Both the position numbers and the translations under genes were made by a program. Of a stretch of 23,466 nt of DNA, positions 14,309-21,754 are shown piece by piece. The DNA lies in NCBI GenBank assembly GCA_050742455.1, contig JBOGIG010000141.1, positions 1-23,466 of the forward strand, written 5' to 3'. The notes under the pieces are model-generated. The model was not told the DNA's origin, did not search any database, and saw only the letters and a program-made list of their open reading frames with translations. Positions within the stretch are counted from its first letter, which is position 1. The number at the start of each line of letters is the position of its first letter. This stretch comes from JBOGIG01 sp050742455. Lineage in GTDB: Bacteria > Actinomycetota > Acidimicrobiia > Acidimicrobiales > JBOGIG01.

Positions 14309-15649
14309 TTGAGTCCACGCCGTGGCCAGGCTGTCAGTTCACACCGTTGCCGAGCGATTGGTTCACGTCGTAACCGGGCTGGAGCAGCCTTGGTGATCCT
14401 GGCCCTCGTGGCCGGTGCCTGTGGATCGTCCAAGGCCGCTAGCCCCTCCACCTCGACGGCTCCCCCCGCAGGCACCACCACGACCACCTATACCGGCAAC
14501 AACGGAGGCGCCACCGACGTGGGCGTCACGGCTACGACGATCACCGTTGGTCAAACCGACATCCTCTCCGGGCCGGTGCCCGGGCTGTTCCAGGGAGCCA
14601 AGTACGGGACCCAGGCCTACTTCAACTACATCAACAGCCAGGGTGGCGTCTACGGCCGCACGATCAAGCTCGACGTGGGTGACGACGCCTTCAACGGGGC
14701 ACAGAACCGATCCCTGACCCAAGCCCAGATCAAGAACGACTTCGCCCTGGTGGGTGGGTTCTCGCTCTTTGACGGCGCACCCGTCGATTTGATCAACGCC
14801 GCCCACATGCCTGACATCAACAGCGCCCTCGATTCGGCCCGGCGGGCCAGCCCTTACAACTTCAGCCCCCAGCCTCAATCGCCGGGAGGTTGGTTGCTGG
14901 GCCCGTTCGACTACTACAAGAAGCACAACTTCGACGCCACCCAGCACGTGGCGACCTTGGTGGCCGACGTCGCTTCTGCCAAGGCCACTCAGGCGGCCAT
15001 GGTGGCAGCGATGGTGGCCGATGGCTACAAGATCTCCTACTCCCGGGTGACAGGCGTGCTGGAGACCGACTACACCGCGGATGTGGTCAAGATGCGCAAC
15101 GCCGGGGTCAAGATGGTCGTCATCAGCGGATTGGACATCGGCGGCGTCAGTCGCCTGCTGGACAACATGGCACAGCAGGGCTTCAAGCCCCAGGTCTTCT
15201 CCTCCACCGGCACGGCCTACGACTCCACCCTCATCAAGCGGGCGGGGGCCGCGGCTGCCGAGGGCATCTTTATCGACCAGACCCAGGCCATGTACCTCGG
15301 CGAGGACGCCCATAACGTGCCGGCAGTGGCCCTATTCGACAAGTGGATGCACAACACCAAGCCGGACGTGCGCATCGACCTGTTCGCCCTGTTCGGTTGG
15401 ACCTCGGCCGAACTGTTCACCGACGCCCTCAAAGCGGCCGGTCCCAAGGCCACCCGCACCAGTCTGCTGGCCGCCCTTCACAACATCAAGAGCTTCACGG
15501 CCAACGGTCTGTTGCCTCCGGCCAACCCGGGGGCCAAGACGCCCCCGAAGTGCTGGCTGCACATCGAAGTTCACAACGGCAAATTCCAAAGGGTGAACGA
15601 CCCGGCTACCGGATTTCGCTGCGACGACCAACGCTTCCATCAATCCTGA
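14309..15649 (+). CDS. ABC transporter substrate-binding lipoprotein (branched-chain amino acid/organic acid type)
   Basis: 446 aa. The TTG start has AAGGGGG 7 nt upstream and gives an Arg-rich n-region, a hydrophobic core (AGAALVILALVAG) and a lipobox ending at Cys38. A Ser/Thr/Pro-rich tether follows. The mature part is a type I periplasmic-binding fold of the LivJ class: GVTATTITVGQTDILSGP near 71-88, YFNYINSQGGVYGRTIKL near 107-124 and AAMVADGYKISYSRV. Two C-terminal cysteines (CWLHIEV and GFRCDD) may form a disulfide, as seen in actinobacterial relatives. Liv-class binding proteins in catabolic clusters often bind aromatic, amide or short organic acids rather than amino acids. It is the first gene of the transporter operon, 91 bp ahead of the fused permease. 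Ligand unknown. Confidence 0.9.
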   Translation: MSPRRGQAVSSHRCRAIGSRRNRAGAALVILALVAGACGSSKAASPSTSTAPPAGTTTTTYTGNNGGATDVGVTATTITVGQTDILSGPVPGLFQGAKYGTQAYFNYINSQGGVYGRTIKLDVGDDAFNGAQNRSLTQAQIKNDFALVGGFSLFDGAPVDLINAAHMPDINSALDSARRASPYNFSPQPQSPGGWLLGPFDYYKKHNFDATQHVATLVADVASAKATQAAMVAAMVADGYKISYSRVTGVLETDYTADVVKMRNAGVKMVVISGLDIGGVSRLLDNMAQQGFKPQVFSSTGTAYDSTLIKRAGAAAAEGIFIDQTQAMYLGEDAHNVPAVALFDKWMHNTKPDVRIDLFALFGWTSAELFTDALKAAGPKATRTSLLAALHNIKSFTANGLLPPANPGAKTPPKCWLHIEVHNGKFQRVNDPATGFRCDDQRFHQS

Positions 15650-15676
15650 ATCAACCTCGCTTCCATCAATCCCGAA
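15632..15676 (+). repeat. 26-bp-offset duplication spanning the SBP stop codon
   Basis: CGCTTCCATCAATCC occurs at 15632-15646 and again at 15658-15672; with the next bases the match is 18 of 19. The first copy encodes the last residues of the binding protein just before the TGA. The second is untranslated, and the offset is not a multiple of three. Confidence 0.85.
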
Positions 15677-15740
15677 AGGTATAGGGCGCAATCGAATCAC
15701 CCTTGGTTGCCCATAGCGCCTGGAATCCTGGGTTGAGCCG

Positions 15741-17657
15741 GTGACCACCGTGTTGTCATTCCTGGTTCTGGGCCTGGTCACCGGTTCGATATATGCCGTC
15801 ACGGCCAGCGGCCTGGTGGTGACCTACACCACCACCGGCATCTTCAACTTTGCCCACGGGGCGGTGGGCATGGTCATGGCCTTCGCCTTTTGGGAGCTGA
15901 GCGTCAACCAGGGCGTCCCCGTCGTGTTATCGCTCCTCATCGTGTTGGGGGTGATCGCCCCCCTCTTGGGCGCCCTAGTGGAGCGCCTCATGATGCGCAA
16001 CCTCCACGGCGCTACCACCGGGACGGCTCTGGTAGTGACCCTTGGCCTGTTGTTGATGCTGCTCGGCCTGGTCAACACCATCTGGAAGCCAACAGTGGTG
16101 CGGGTCCTGCCCCCGTTCTTCGCCGGCAGATCGGTATCCATCTTCTCGGTGAACGTGACCTACGAGGACCTGTGTGTCATGGGCGCCGCGGTCCTGGTGG
16201 CGGTGTTCCTGCGCCTGTTCTTCTACCGGACACGCACCGGTGTGGCCATGCGTGCCGTGGTCGACGATCCCGAGCTGTTGTCCCTGACCGGAGCACCGTC
16301 GGGCCGGGTGGCGGCCTATTCGTGGATGATCGGGTCCATGCTGGCCGGCCTGGCTGGGATCTTCATCGCCCCCCAGAGCAACATGAACCCCCAGACCATC
16401 ACCTTGTTGGTGATCAACGGGTATGCCGCCGCCATGGTCGGCCGGCTGCGCAGCCTCCCCCTTACCTTCCTCGGGGCCATGATCCTGGGTCTGGCCAACA
16501 GCTTCGGGATCGGTTACCTGCCGTCGAGCATCCGAAGCGATGTCGTGCTGGCTTCTCCCATGATCTTGTTGTTCATCGTCCTGCTGGTCCTGCCCGAGGC
16601 CCGCCTCAGCATTGCCCGGGTGGTCAGGCTGCGCCCGCCCAAGGTGGCCGGTCTGCGCCAGTCCCTGGTGGGTGCAGGTGCCTTTGTGCTGGTCACCTGG
16701 CTGGTGATAGGTCGCCTGTCGGGCTCCAACCTGGCCACAGTCGGAACCGGGATCGCCATCGGCCTCGCCATGTTGTCGCTGGTATTGCTGAGCGGCTATG
16801 GCGGCCAGGTGTCACTGGCCCAGTTGAGCTTCTTGGGCCTGGGGGCCTTTGCCATGGCCAAGGTGGGCCACGGTCACTCCATACTTGGCGTGTTGGCCGC
16901 CATCGGGCTGTGCACCGCGGCTGGGGCTGTGATCTCGATTCCCGCCCTCCGACTTCGTGGTCTGTACCTGGCTCTCGCCACCCTGGCCTTCGCCGAGGCC
17001 ATGGACAACGTCTTTTTCACCAAGAGCTCGGTCCTCGGCTCGGGAGGCACCCTGGCCGTCGGGCGCCCTCACATGTTCGGCTTCGACTTCGGCAGCGACC
17101 GTTCCTTCATCCTCTTGTTGGCTGTGGTGTTTGCGGTTTGTGCTGTCGGGGTGCTGGCCCTGCGCCGGGGGGCATTCGGACGGCGCCTGGTTGGGATGAG
17201 TGACAGCCCCACCGCCTGTTCCACGCTGGGTCTGGACCTTACCGTGACCAAGCTCATCGTCTTTTCCCTGTCGGCGGGCCTGGCCGGCCTGGCCGGTGCC
17301 CTATACGGTGGGTTGCGGGTAAGCGTCACAGCCAACGACTTCCAACTACTCGCCAGCCTGGTGCTGTTCCTGCTGATCACTCAGGCCGGTATCTCGACCG
17401 TCAGCGGGGCCCTGTTCGGGGGGCTGCTCTTTGCCATCTACCCGGTTCTCGGCGCTCACATCCACTGGCTCCAGAACTTCTCCTACTTGCTGGTGGGGCT
17501 GGGGGCCATCAGCATCGGACGCAACCCCAACGGGGCGGTGGGTCAGACGCTCGACAGCGTGGCCACGATCCGGCGACGCTGGACCAGGCAGCCAACCGGC
17601 GGCGCGGCATCCGTGGTGGGGGGAAAGGTGGGCGAGCTTGACTCGGCTGCGCACTGA
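15741..17657 (+). CDS. Fused LivH-LivM branched-chain-type ABC permease
   Basis: 638-aa membrane protein. The N-terminal part (about 1-290) is LivH-like: GLVTGSIYAVTASGLVVTYTTTGIFNFAHG at the start with the typical NFAHG at 36-40. The C-terminal part (about 310-610) is LivM-like, with LSGYGGQVSLAQLSF and GLGAFAMAKVG near 355-375. Both permeases are normally separate proteins of about 290 and 320-400 aa, so one chain supplies the whole transmembrane pore. Strong hydrophobicity through both halves and a soluble C-terminal tail (RRRWTRQPTGG) are visible. The GTG at 15741 has only a weak Shine-Dalgarno; GTG at 15750 is an alternative. Its 3' end overlaps the ATPase gene by 20 bp. It would pair with the preceding binding protein. 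Confidence 0.9.
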   Translation: MTTVLSFLVLGLVTGSIYAVTASGLVVTYTTTGIFNFAHGAVGMVMAFAFWELSVNQGVPVVLSLLIVLGVIAPLLGALVERLMMRNLHGATTGTALVVTLGLLLMLLGLVNTIWKPTVVRVLPPFFAGRSVSIFSVNVTYEDLCVMGAAVLVAVFLRLFFYRTRTGVAMRAVVDDPELLSLTGAPSGRVAAYSWMIGSMLAGLAGIFIAPQSNMNPQTITLLVINGYAAAMVGRLRSLPLTFLGAMILGLANSFGIGYLPSSIRSDVVLASPMILLFIVLLVLPEARLSIARVVRLRPPKVAGLRQSLVGAGAFVLVTWLVIGRLSGSNLATVGTGIAIGLAMLSLVLLSGYGGQVSLAQLSFLGLGAFAMAKVGHGHSILGVLAAIGLCTAAGAVISIPALRLRGLYLALATLAFAEAMDNVFFTKSSVLGSGGTLAVGRPHMFGFDFGSDRSFILLLAVVFAVCAVGVLALRRGAFGRRLVGMSDSPTACSTLGLDLTVTKLIVFSLSAGLAGLAGALYGGLRVSVTANDFQLLASLVLFLLITQAGISTVSGALFGGLLFAIYPVLGAHIHWLQNFSYLLVGLGAISIGRNPNGAVGQTLDSVATIRRRWTRQPTGGAASVVGGKVGELDSAAH

Positions 17658-19236
17658 ATCGGTGGCGGTCCGCTTCGGTGGGGTCCAGGCACTCGCCGAC
17701 GTCAGCCTGGACGTGGCCCCGGGCCAGATCACCGGTCTGATCGGACCCAACGGAGCCGGCAAGACGACCTTGTTCAATGTCATGACCGGTCTGCAAAGGC
17801 CCAACCGGGGTCGGGTCATGCTGGACGGGTCCGACATCACCCGGATGCGGCCCCATCGCCGAGCCCGACGAGGTCTGGCCCGCACCTTCCAACGCCTGGA
17901 GATCTTCGGCACCCTGAGCGTGCGAGAAAATGTCCTACTGGCGGCCGAGACACAGAGATCCAACACCCCGCCCGGAACCTCGGCGGCCGGCTTCGCCCAG
18001 GAGATCATCGAACGTGTGGGCCTTGGTCACGTGACCGATGAACCCGCTGATGCCCTGCCCACCGGCTTGGCCCGCCTGGTGGAGCTGGGCCGGGCCTTGG
18101 CCACCAACCCATCGGTGCTCCTGTTGGACGAGCCCAGCTCGGGCCTGGATACGACCGAGACCGAGGCGCTCGGCCACTTGCTGGTCGGTCTGGCCCAAGA
18201 CGGACTGGCCATCCTGCTGGTCGAACACGACATGGGCCTGGTCATGAAGGTGTGTCAGGAAGTCAACGTCTTGGACTTCGGCCACATCATCGCCATTGGC
18301 CCGCCTGCCAAGGTCCAGGCCGATCCGGCGGTGAGGGAGGCATACCTGGGCGGCGGTGAGAACGCCGTCGTGGGGCCAGATGCACCCACGGGCCGGGTCA
18401 ATGCGCCCCCGGCAGCCAAATCGCCCACCGCCCCGGCCGCGGTAGCCAAATCGCCCACCGCCCCGGCCGCGGCAGCCAAATCGCCCATCACCCCGAACCA
18501 GGCCCCGGACCCAGCGCCGGTCCAGGAAAGACCACCGGCCCTGGTCCTGAGCTCGGTAAGTGCCGCCTATGGGCGCATCGAGGTCATCACCGACGTAACC
18601 CTGAACGTGCCGGCCGGTGGCGTATTTGCCCTTCTCGGCCCCAACGGTGCGGGCAAGTCCACCCTGTTGAGACTGGCCAGCGGGCGCATGCGCCCGACCC
18701 GGGGCCAGGTTGCGATTTTCGGCGAGGAGGTGGGTCGGCGTCCGGCCGAGTGGCTGGCCCGCCACGGCGTGTGCGCCATACCCGAGGGCCGGGGCGTATT
18801 TCCCAACCTGAGCGTCACCGAGAACCTGCGCATGCACACCTACCGGCGGTCCGGCCTTTCCGCCGCCATGGTGGAGGAAAGGACCTACGCCCGCTTCCCC
18901 CGCCTAGGCGAGCGCCGGCGTCAGTTGGCCGGCACCCTATCGGGGGGTGAGCAGCAGATGCTGGCCATGGCCCGGGCCCTGTCCAGCGAGCCCGAGCTCC
19001 TGCTCCTCGACGAGATCTCCATGGGACTGGCCCCCATGGTGGTGGCCGAATTGTACGAGGTGGTAGGGCAACTGGCACGGGACGGCATCACCATCTTGTT
19101 GGTGGAACAGTTCGCCCAGACGGCCCTGGCCGTGGCCGACCGCGCAGCAATCCTGGTTAACGGACAACTGATCGGGCAGGGCTCTCCCCAGGAGATGGCC
19201 GATTACGTGACGGCTGCCTATATGGGCGAGGAGTGA
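17638..19236 (+). CDS. Fused LivG-LivF ABC transporter ATPase
   Basis: 532 aa with two complete nucleotide-binding domains. Domain 1 (LivG-like) has Walker A GPNGAGKT (36-43), a degenerate signature LPTGLARLVEL (140-150), Walker B LLLDEPSSGLD (161-171) and H-loop His197. Domain 2 (LivF-like) has Walker A GPNGAGKS (334-341), a canonical signature LSGGEQQ (434-440) and Walker B LLLLDEISMGL (455-465). Residues about 258-300 form a repetitive Ala/Pro/Lys linker. The TTG at 17638 lies inside the permease reading frame and was chosen because the domain begins within a few residues; GTG at 17662 is the alternative. Together with the fused permease, one pore chain and one ATPase chain replace four Liv subunits. 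The stop overlaps the TetR start in GTGA. Confidence 0.9.
   Translation: MTRLRTESVAVRFGGVQALADVSLDVAPGQITGLIGPNGAGKTTLFNVMTGLQRPNRGRVMLDGSDITRMRPHRRARRGLARTFQRLEIFGTLSVRENVLLAAETQRSNTPPGTSAAGFAQEIIERVGLGHVTDEPADALPTGLARLVELGRALATNPSVLLLDEPSSGLDTTETEALGHLLVGLAQDGLAILLVEHDMGLVMKVCQEVNVLDFGHIIAIGPPAKVQADPAVREAYLGGGENAVVGPDAPTGRVNAPPAAKSPTAPAAVAKSPTAPAAAAKSPITPNQAPDPAPVQERPPALVLSSVSAAYGRIEVITDVTLNVPAGGVFALLGPNGAGKSTLLRLASGRMRPTRGQVAIFGEEVGRRPAEWLARHGVCAIPEGRGVFPNLSVTENLRMHTYRRSGLSAAMVEERTYARFPRLGERRRQLAGTLSGGEQQMLAMARALSSEPELLLLDEISMGLAPMVVAELYEVVGQLARDGITILLVEQFAQTALAVADRAAILVNGQLIGQGSPQEMADYVTAAYMGEE
18412..18496 (+). repeat. 30-bp in-frame minisatellite in the LivG-LivF linker
   Basis: Units start at 18412, 18442 and 18472 (partial). 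The first two differ by a single base. They encode repeated AAKSPTAPAA, an Ala/Pro/Lys linker between the two ATPase domains. Unit length and placement parallel the linker of the E1 fusion, but the unit sequence is unrelated. Confidence 0.93.
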
Positions 19237-19979
19237 GCCTGAGCTCGACAACGGCATCGGTCGGCCCTTCGCCTCATGGCGACCGGAGAGCTCAAGGCCC
19301 GGTAGCCTCAATGCCCGTGACCCAATCCGTTGATGATGACGTCCGCGCGTCGGACGGCAGGGTTCCCGGCCGGCGCGGCCTGGCCACTCGGCGCCGTCTG
19401 GTCGAGTGCACCGGGGAACTGCTCAAGACCACGCCCTACCGCCAGATGAAAGTGGTCGACATCGCTCGCGAAGCGGGGACGTCGTCGGCCACTTTTTATC
19501 AGTACTTTCCCAACGTGGAAAGCGCCGTTTTGGAGTTGGCCGAGGATCTGGTCCACGACGCCGAGGCCGTGGTGGACCTGGTGGCCGGGCCTTGGCGAGG
19601 GAGCAAGGGGACGGCCACGGCCCGGGCCCTGGTGGCCGGATTCGTGGAGTACTGGGAGGTTCACCGCAGTGTCTTCAATGTGGTGGACCTGGCCACCGAG
19701 GAGGGCGACTTCCGATTTCGCAATTTGCGAACCAGAGCCTTGAACTCATTGACCCAGGCACTGCGCGACGCCATAGCCGAATCCCAAAAGGACAAGCGGA
19801 TTCCGTCCGATGTGGATGCCATGGCTACAGCCAGCGTCTTGGTGTCGATGATGGCTCACGTCAGCGCCCATCGCTACGGCTTCGAGTTCTGGGGCATCCG
19901 GACCTCCCACTTGGAGGAGGCCCTGACCCGCATCCTGTTGTGGTCGGTGTCAGGTCAGAAAGGGCCCGCCGCCCGCTGA
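19233..19979 (+). CDS. TetR-family transcriptional regulator
   Basis: 248 aa if started at the GTG overlapping the ATPase stop (GTGA); an ATG at 19311 would give 222 aa and drop a low-complexity tail. The N-terminal DNA-binding domain (about 50-100) has ATRRRLVECTGELL, then the helix-turn-helix VVDIAREAGTSSATFYQYFPNVES (about 74-97), with the TFYQYF recognition-helix pattern typical of TetR. The C-terminal ligand-binding half has no recognised specificity. It is the last gene of the importer operon, so it is a good candidate for the regulator of this cluster, responding to an acyl-CoA or imported acid. Which of the two dyad classes it binds, if either, is not known. It is not an obvious KstR by its recognition helix. 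Confidence 0.87.
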   Translation: MSLSSTTASVGPSPHGDRRAQGPVASMPVTQSVDDDVRASDGRVPGRRGLATRRRLVECTGELLKTTPYRQMKVVDIAREAGTSSATFYQYFPNVESAVLELAEDLVHDAEAVVDLVAGPWRGSKGTATARALVAGFVEYWEVHRSVFNVVDLATEEGDFRFRNLRTRALNSLTQALRDAIAESQKDKRIPSDVDAMATASVLVSMMAHVSAHRYGFEFWGIRTSHLEEALTRILLWSVSGQKGPAAR

Positions 19980-19997
19980 GGGCCCGCCGCCCGCTAG
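19962..19997 (+). repeat. 18-bp in-frame tandem duplication including the stop codon
   Basis: GGGCCCGCCGCCCGC plus a stop occurs at 19962-19979 (TGA) and 19980-19997 (TAG). Read in frame it is GPAAR-stop twice. The duplication therefore leaves a spare stop and does not change the product. Confidence 0.93.
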
Positions 19998-20001
19998 GGG
20001 C

Positions 20002-20457
20002 TCAGCCCAACTTACGGTGGTCCCAGGACACCACCTTGTCCACGTGGAGCTTGACGGCGACCCGCTTGTTGAGCATTACCTTGACGAATGGTTCGGTCTC
20101 GGGGGTAACCGGTCCGTAATACCGTTCGAACAGGCTGACTCCGACCTGCCACAGCTCGTCAGGATCCTCGCTCAGCTCGGCCCGCCCCACCAGCTCCACC
20201 CCCCTGAGCGTCTCGTAGGTGTCGCCGTCCTCGACCAGGGCAGTGAAGCGGGGATCGCGCCTAAGGTTCTGCACTTTCTGGCTCTTTGCTTTGGTCTCGA
20301 TGGTTATCACGTCGCCGATGAATCCGTACCACATGGCCACCAGGTGGATGGCCCCGCCAGCGCCCAAAGTGGCCAGGGACATGGATTGGCGACCCTGGAG
20401 GAAGGCGGTGACCTCGGCGTCACTCAGCCGGATGTTCGACCGCTGGTTTACTCCCAT
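20002..20457 (-). CDS. PPOX-class (split beta-barrel) flavin/F420-dependent oxidoreductase
   Basis: 151 aa, the usual size for single-domain pyridoxamine-phosphate-oxidase-like proteins of actinobacteria, many of which use F420. The core reads VTAFLQGRQSMSLATLGAGG, HLVAMWYGFIGDVITIETKAKSQKVQNLRRDPRFTALVEDG and LRGVELVGRAELSED. The KAKSQKVQNLRRDPR segment is the usual phosphate-binding region. The ATG at 20457 lies 4 bp after the P450 stop, so the two form an operon. It may supply reducing chemistry for the same pathway, but substrate and cofactor (F420 or FMN) cannot be told from sequence. Confidence 0.8.
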   Translation of the reverse strand: MGVNQRSNIRLSDAEVTAFLQGRQSMSLATLGAGGAIHLVAMWYGFIGDVITIETKAKSQKVQNLRRDPRFTALVEDGDTYETLRGVELVGRAELSEDPDELWQVGVSLFERYYGPVTPETEPFVKVMLNKRVAVKLHVDKVVSWDHRKLG

Positions 20458-20461
20458 CGAC

Positions 20462-21685
20462 TCAGCCTGCCACAGGGGCGGACGGGCTGAACCCTATGGG
20501 AAGGTGCTTGATGCCGTTGATAAAGTTGGACCGCAGGCGCTGCACCGGACCGGCTACCTCGAAGTCGGGGATCCGCTTGAGCAACTCCTCGAACATGACG
20601 CGGATCTCCAGGCGGGCCAGGTTGGCCCCCAGGCAGAAGTGGGGACCCCCCCCGCCGAAGGCCACATGATCGTTGGGGGTGCGCGACACGTCGAAGCTCA
20701 TGGGATCGACGAAGACGTCCTCGTCCCTATTGGCCGAGATATACCAGATGACCACCTTGTCACCTTCGGCGATCTTCTGGTCGCCGATGATGGTGTCCTC
20801 GGTGGCCGTGCGGCGGAAGGACATGACCGGGCTGGCCCAACGCAGCATCTCCTCCACGGCCGACCCCAACAGCCCGGGATCGGCCAATAGCCGGGCCCGC
20901 TGGTCGGGATGCTCCATCAGGGCCAGGGTCCCGTGGGCGATCAGATTGCGGGTAGTTTCGTTGCCCGCCACGGCCAGTAGAAGGAAGAAAAGATCGAATT
21001 CAATCTCGCTCAGGCGCTCCCCTCCCACCTCGGCTTGCACCAGGACGCTGATGATGTCGTCGGACGGGTCGGCCCTCTTCTCGGCGGCCAGGCGGTTGGC
21101 ATAGACGTACAGTTCTGAGGCTGCTTCGGTGGCGGCCTCAGGGCTGATCTGGTATTCGGGGTCGTTCGATCCGATCATGCGATTGGACCAGTCGAATACC
21201 ATCTTGCGCTCCTCGTAGGGGACCCCCATGATCTCGGCGATGACCTGGAGGGGAAGCTCGGCCGCCACGTCGGTGACGAAGTCGCACTCGCCCTTTTCGC
21301 ACACCGTGTCCAAGATGTTGTTGGTTATCGCCCGGGCCCGGTCCTCCAGGCGGTTCACCAGACGGGGGGTGAATCCCTTGTTGACCAGCAGGCGGTAGCG
21401 GGTATGAAGGGGCGGGTCCATGTTGAGCAGCATCATGCGTTGCTGCTCGAGCAGCTCGGGCTCGAGGTCGTTGATGAACGTGGCCCCCCGCGCCGAGGAG
21501 AACAACAAGTTGTTGCGGTTGATGGCGGTGACGTCGGCATGCCGGGTCAATGTCCAGTAGCCGGTCCCTCCCGGCTCGTCGTGCCAGAAGACCGGAGCCT
21601 GGCGGCGCAGCGTCTCGAACATCTCGAACGGGACGCCGGGGACGAAGTTGTCCATGTTGTTGAGGTCGATATCGGCCAGTTCCAC
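20462..21685 (-). CDS. Cytochrome P450, CYP125-like (steroid/terpenoid terminal-methyl hydroxylase type)
   Basis: 407 aa. The I-helix is LLAVAGNETTRN (about 237-247) with the AGNETT variant, the K-helix ExxR is EEMLR (Glu279/Arg282), and the heme ligand is Cys351 in FGGGGPHFCLGANLAR. LLNMDPPLHTRYR (86-98), AAELPLQVIAEIMGVP, DWSNRMIGSNDPEYQ and the ending NFINGIKHLPIGF agree with my recollection of CYP125, the cholesterol C26/27 monooxygenase; CYP142 or CYP124 relatives are not excluded. It would oxidise a terminal methyl with O2 and electrons from a ferredoxin and reductase not present here. The GTG at 21685 has GGGAGA about 7 nt upstream. A KstR-like box lies in the divergent promoter. Confidence 0.9.
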   Translation of the reverse strand: MELADIDLNNMDNFVPGVPFEMFETLRRQAPVFWHDEPGGTGYWTLTRHADVTAINRNNLLFSSARGATFINDLEPELLEQQRMMLLNMDPPLHTRYRLLVNKGFTPRLVNRLEDRARAITNNILDTVCEKGECDFVTDVAAELPLQVIAEIMGVPYEERKMVFDWSNRMIGSNDPEYQISPEAATEAASELYVYANRLAAEKRADPSDDIISVLVQAEVGGERLSEIEFDLFFLLLAVAGNETTRNLIAHGTLALMEHPDQRARLLADPGLLGSAVEEMLRWASPVMSFRRTATEDTIIGDQKIAEGDKVVIWYISANRDEDVFVDPMSFDVSRTPNDHVAFGGGGPHFCLGANLARLEIRVMFEELLKRIPDFEVAGPVQRLRSNFINGIKHLPIGFSPSAPVAG

Positions 21686-21708
21686 CCGGGTCTCCCTTGT
21701 GGCAAATT

Positions 21709-21722
21709 TATAACGAATTCTA
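21709..21722. promoter_or_regulatory. KstR-like operator in the P450/LLM divergent promoter
   Basis: On the minus strand this reads TAGAATTCGTTATA, matching the crotonase operator TAGAATCTGTTCTA at 11 of 14 bases and seven of the eight fixed positions of the KstR consensus TNNAACNNGTTNNA (both sites carry T where the consensus has C). It sits in an AT-rich stretch 24 bp before the P450 start, where it would overlap the promoter. Confidence 0.55.
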
Positions 21723-21734
21723 TTCGGACCAATT

Positions 21735-21749
21735 CTGACAGATAGTCAG
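21735..21749. promoter_or_regulatory. CTGAC-N5-GTCAG inverted repeat before the LLM gene
   Basis: A perfect 5-bp dyad with an AGATA spacer ends 5 bp before the ATG at 21755. The hexamer GATAGT (21741-21746) inside it is spaced 8 nt from the ATG, the same as the -10 to ATG distance at the crotonase gene, and there is no Shine-Dalgarno. A leaderless, operator-covered start is plausible. Confidence 0.45.
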
Positions 21750-21754
21750 CTACC

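Noticed and set aside
15676..15740. Possible hairpin (GGCGC / GCGCC) between the SBP and permease genes
   Set aside because: The stem is only 5 bp with a long loop and no U-run, and the operon structure does not need an attenuator.
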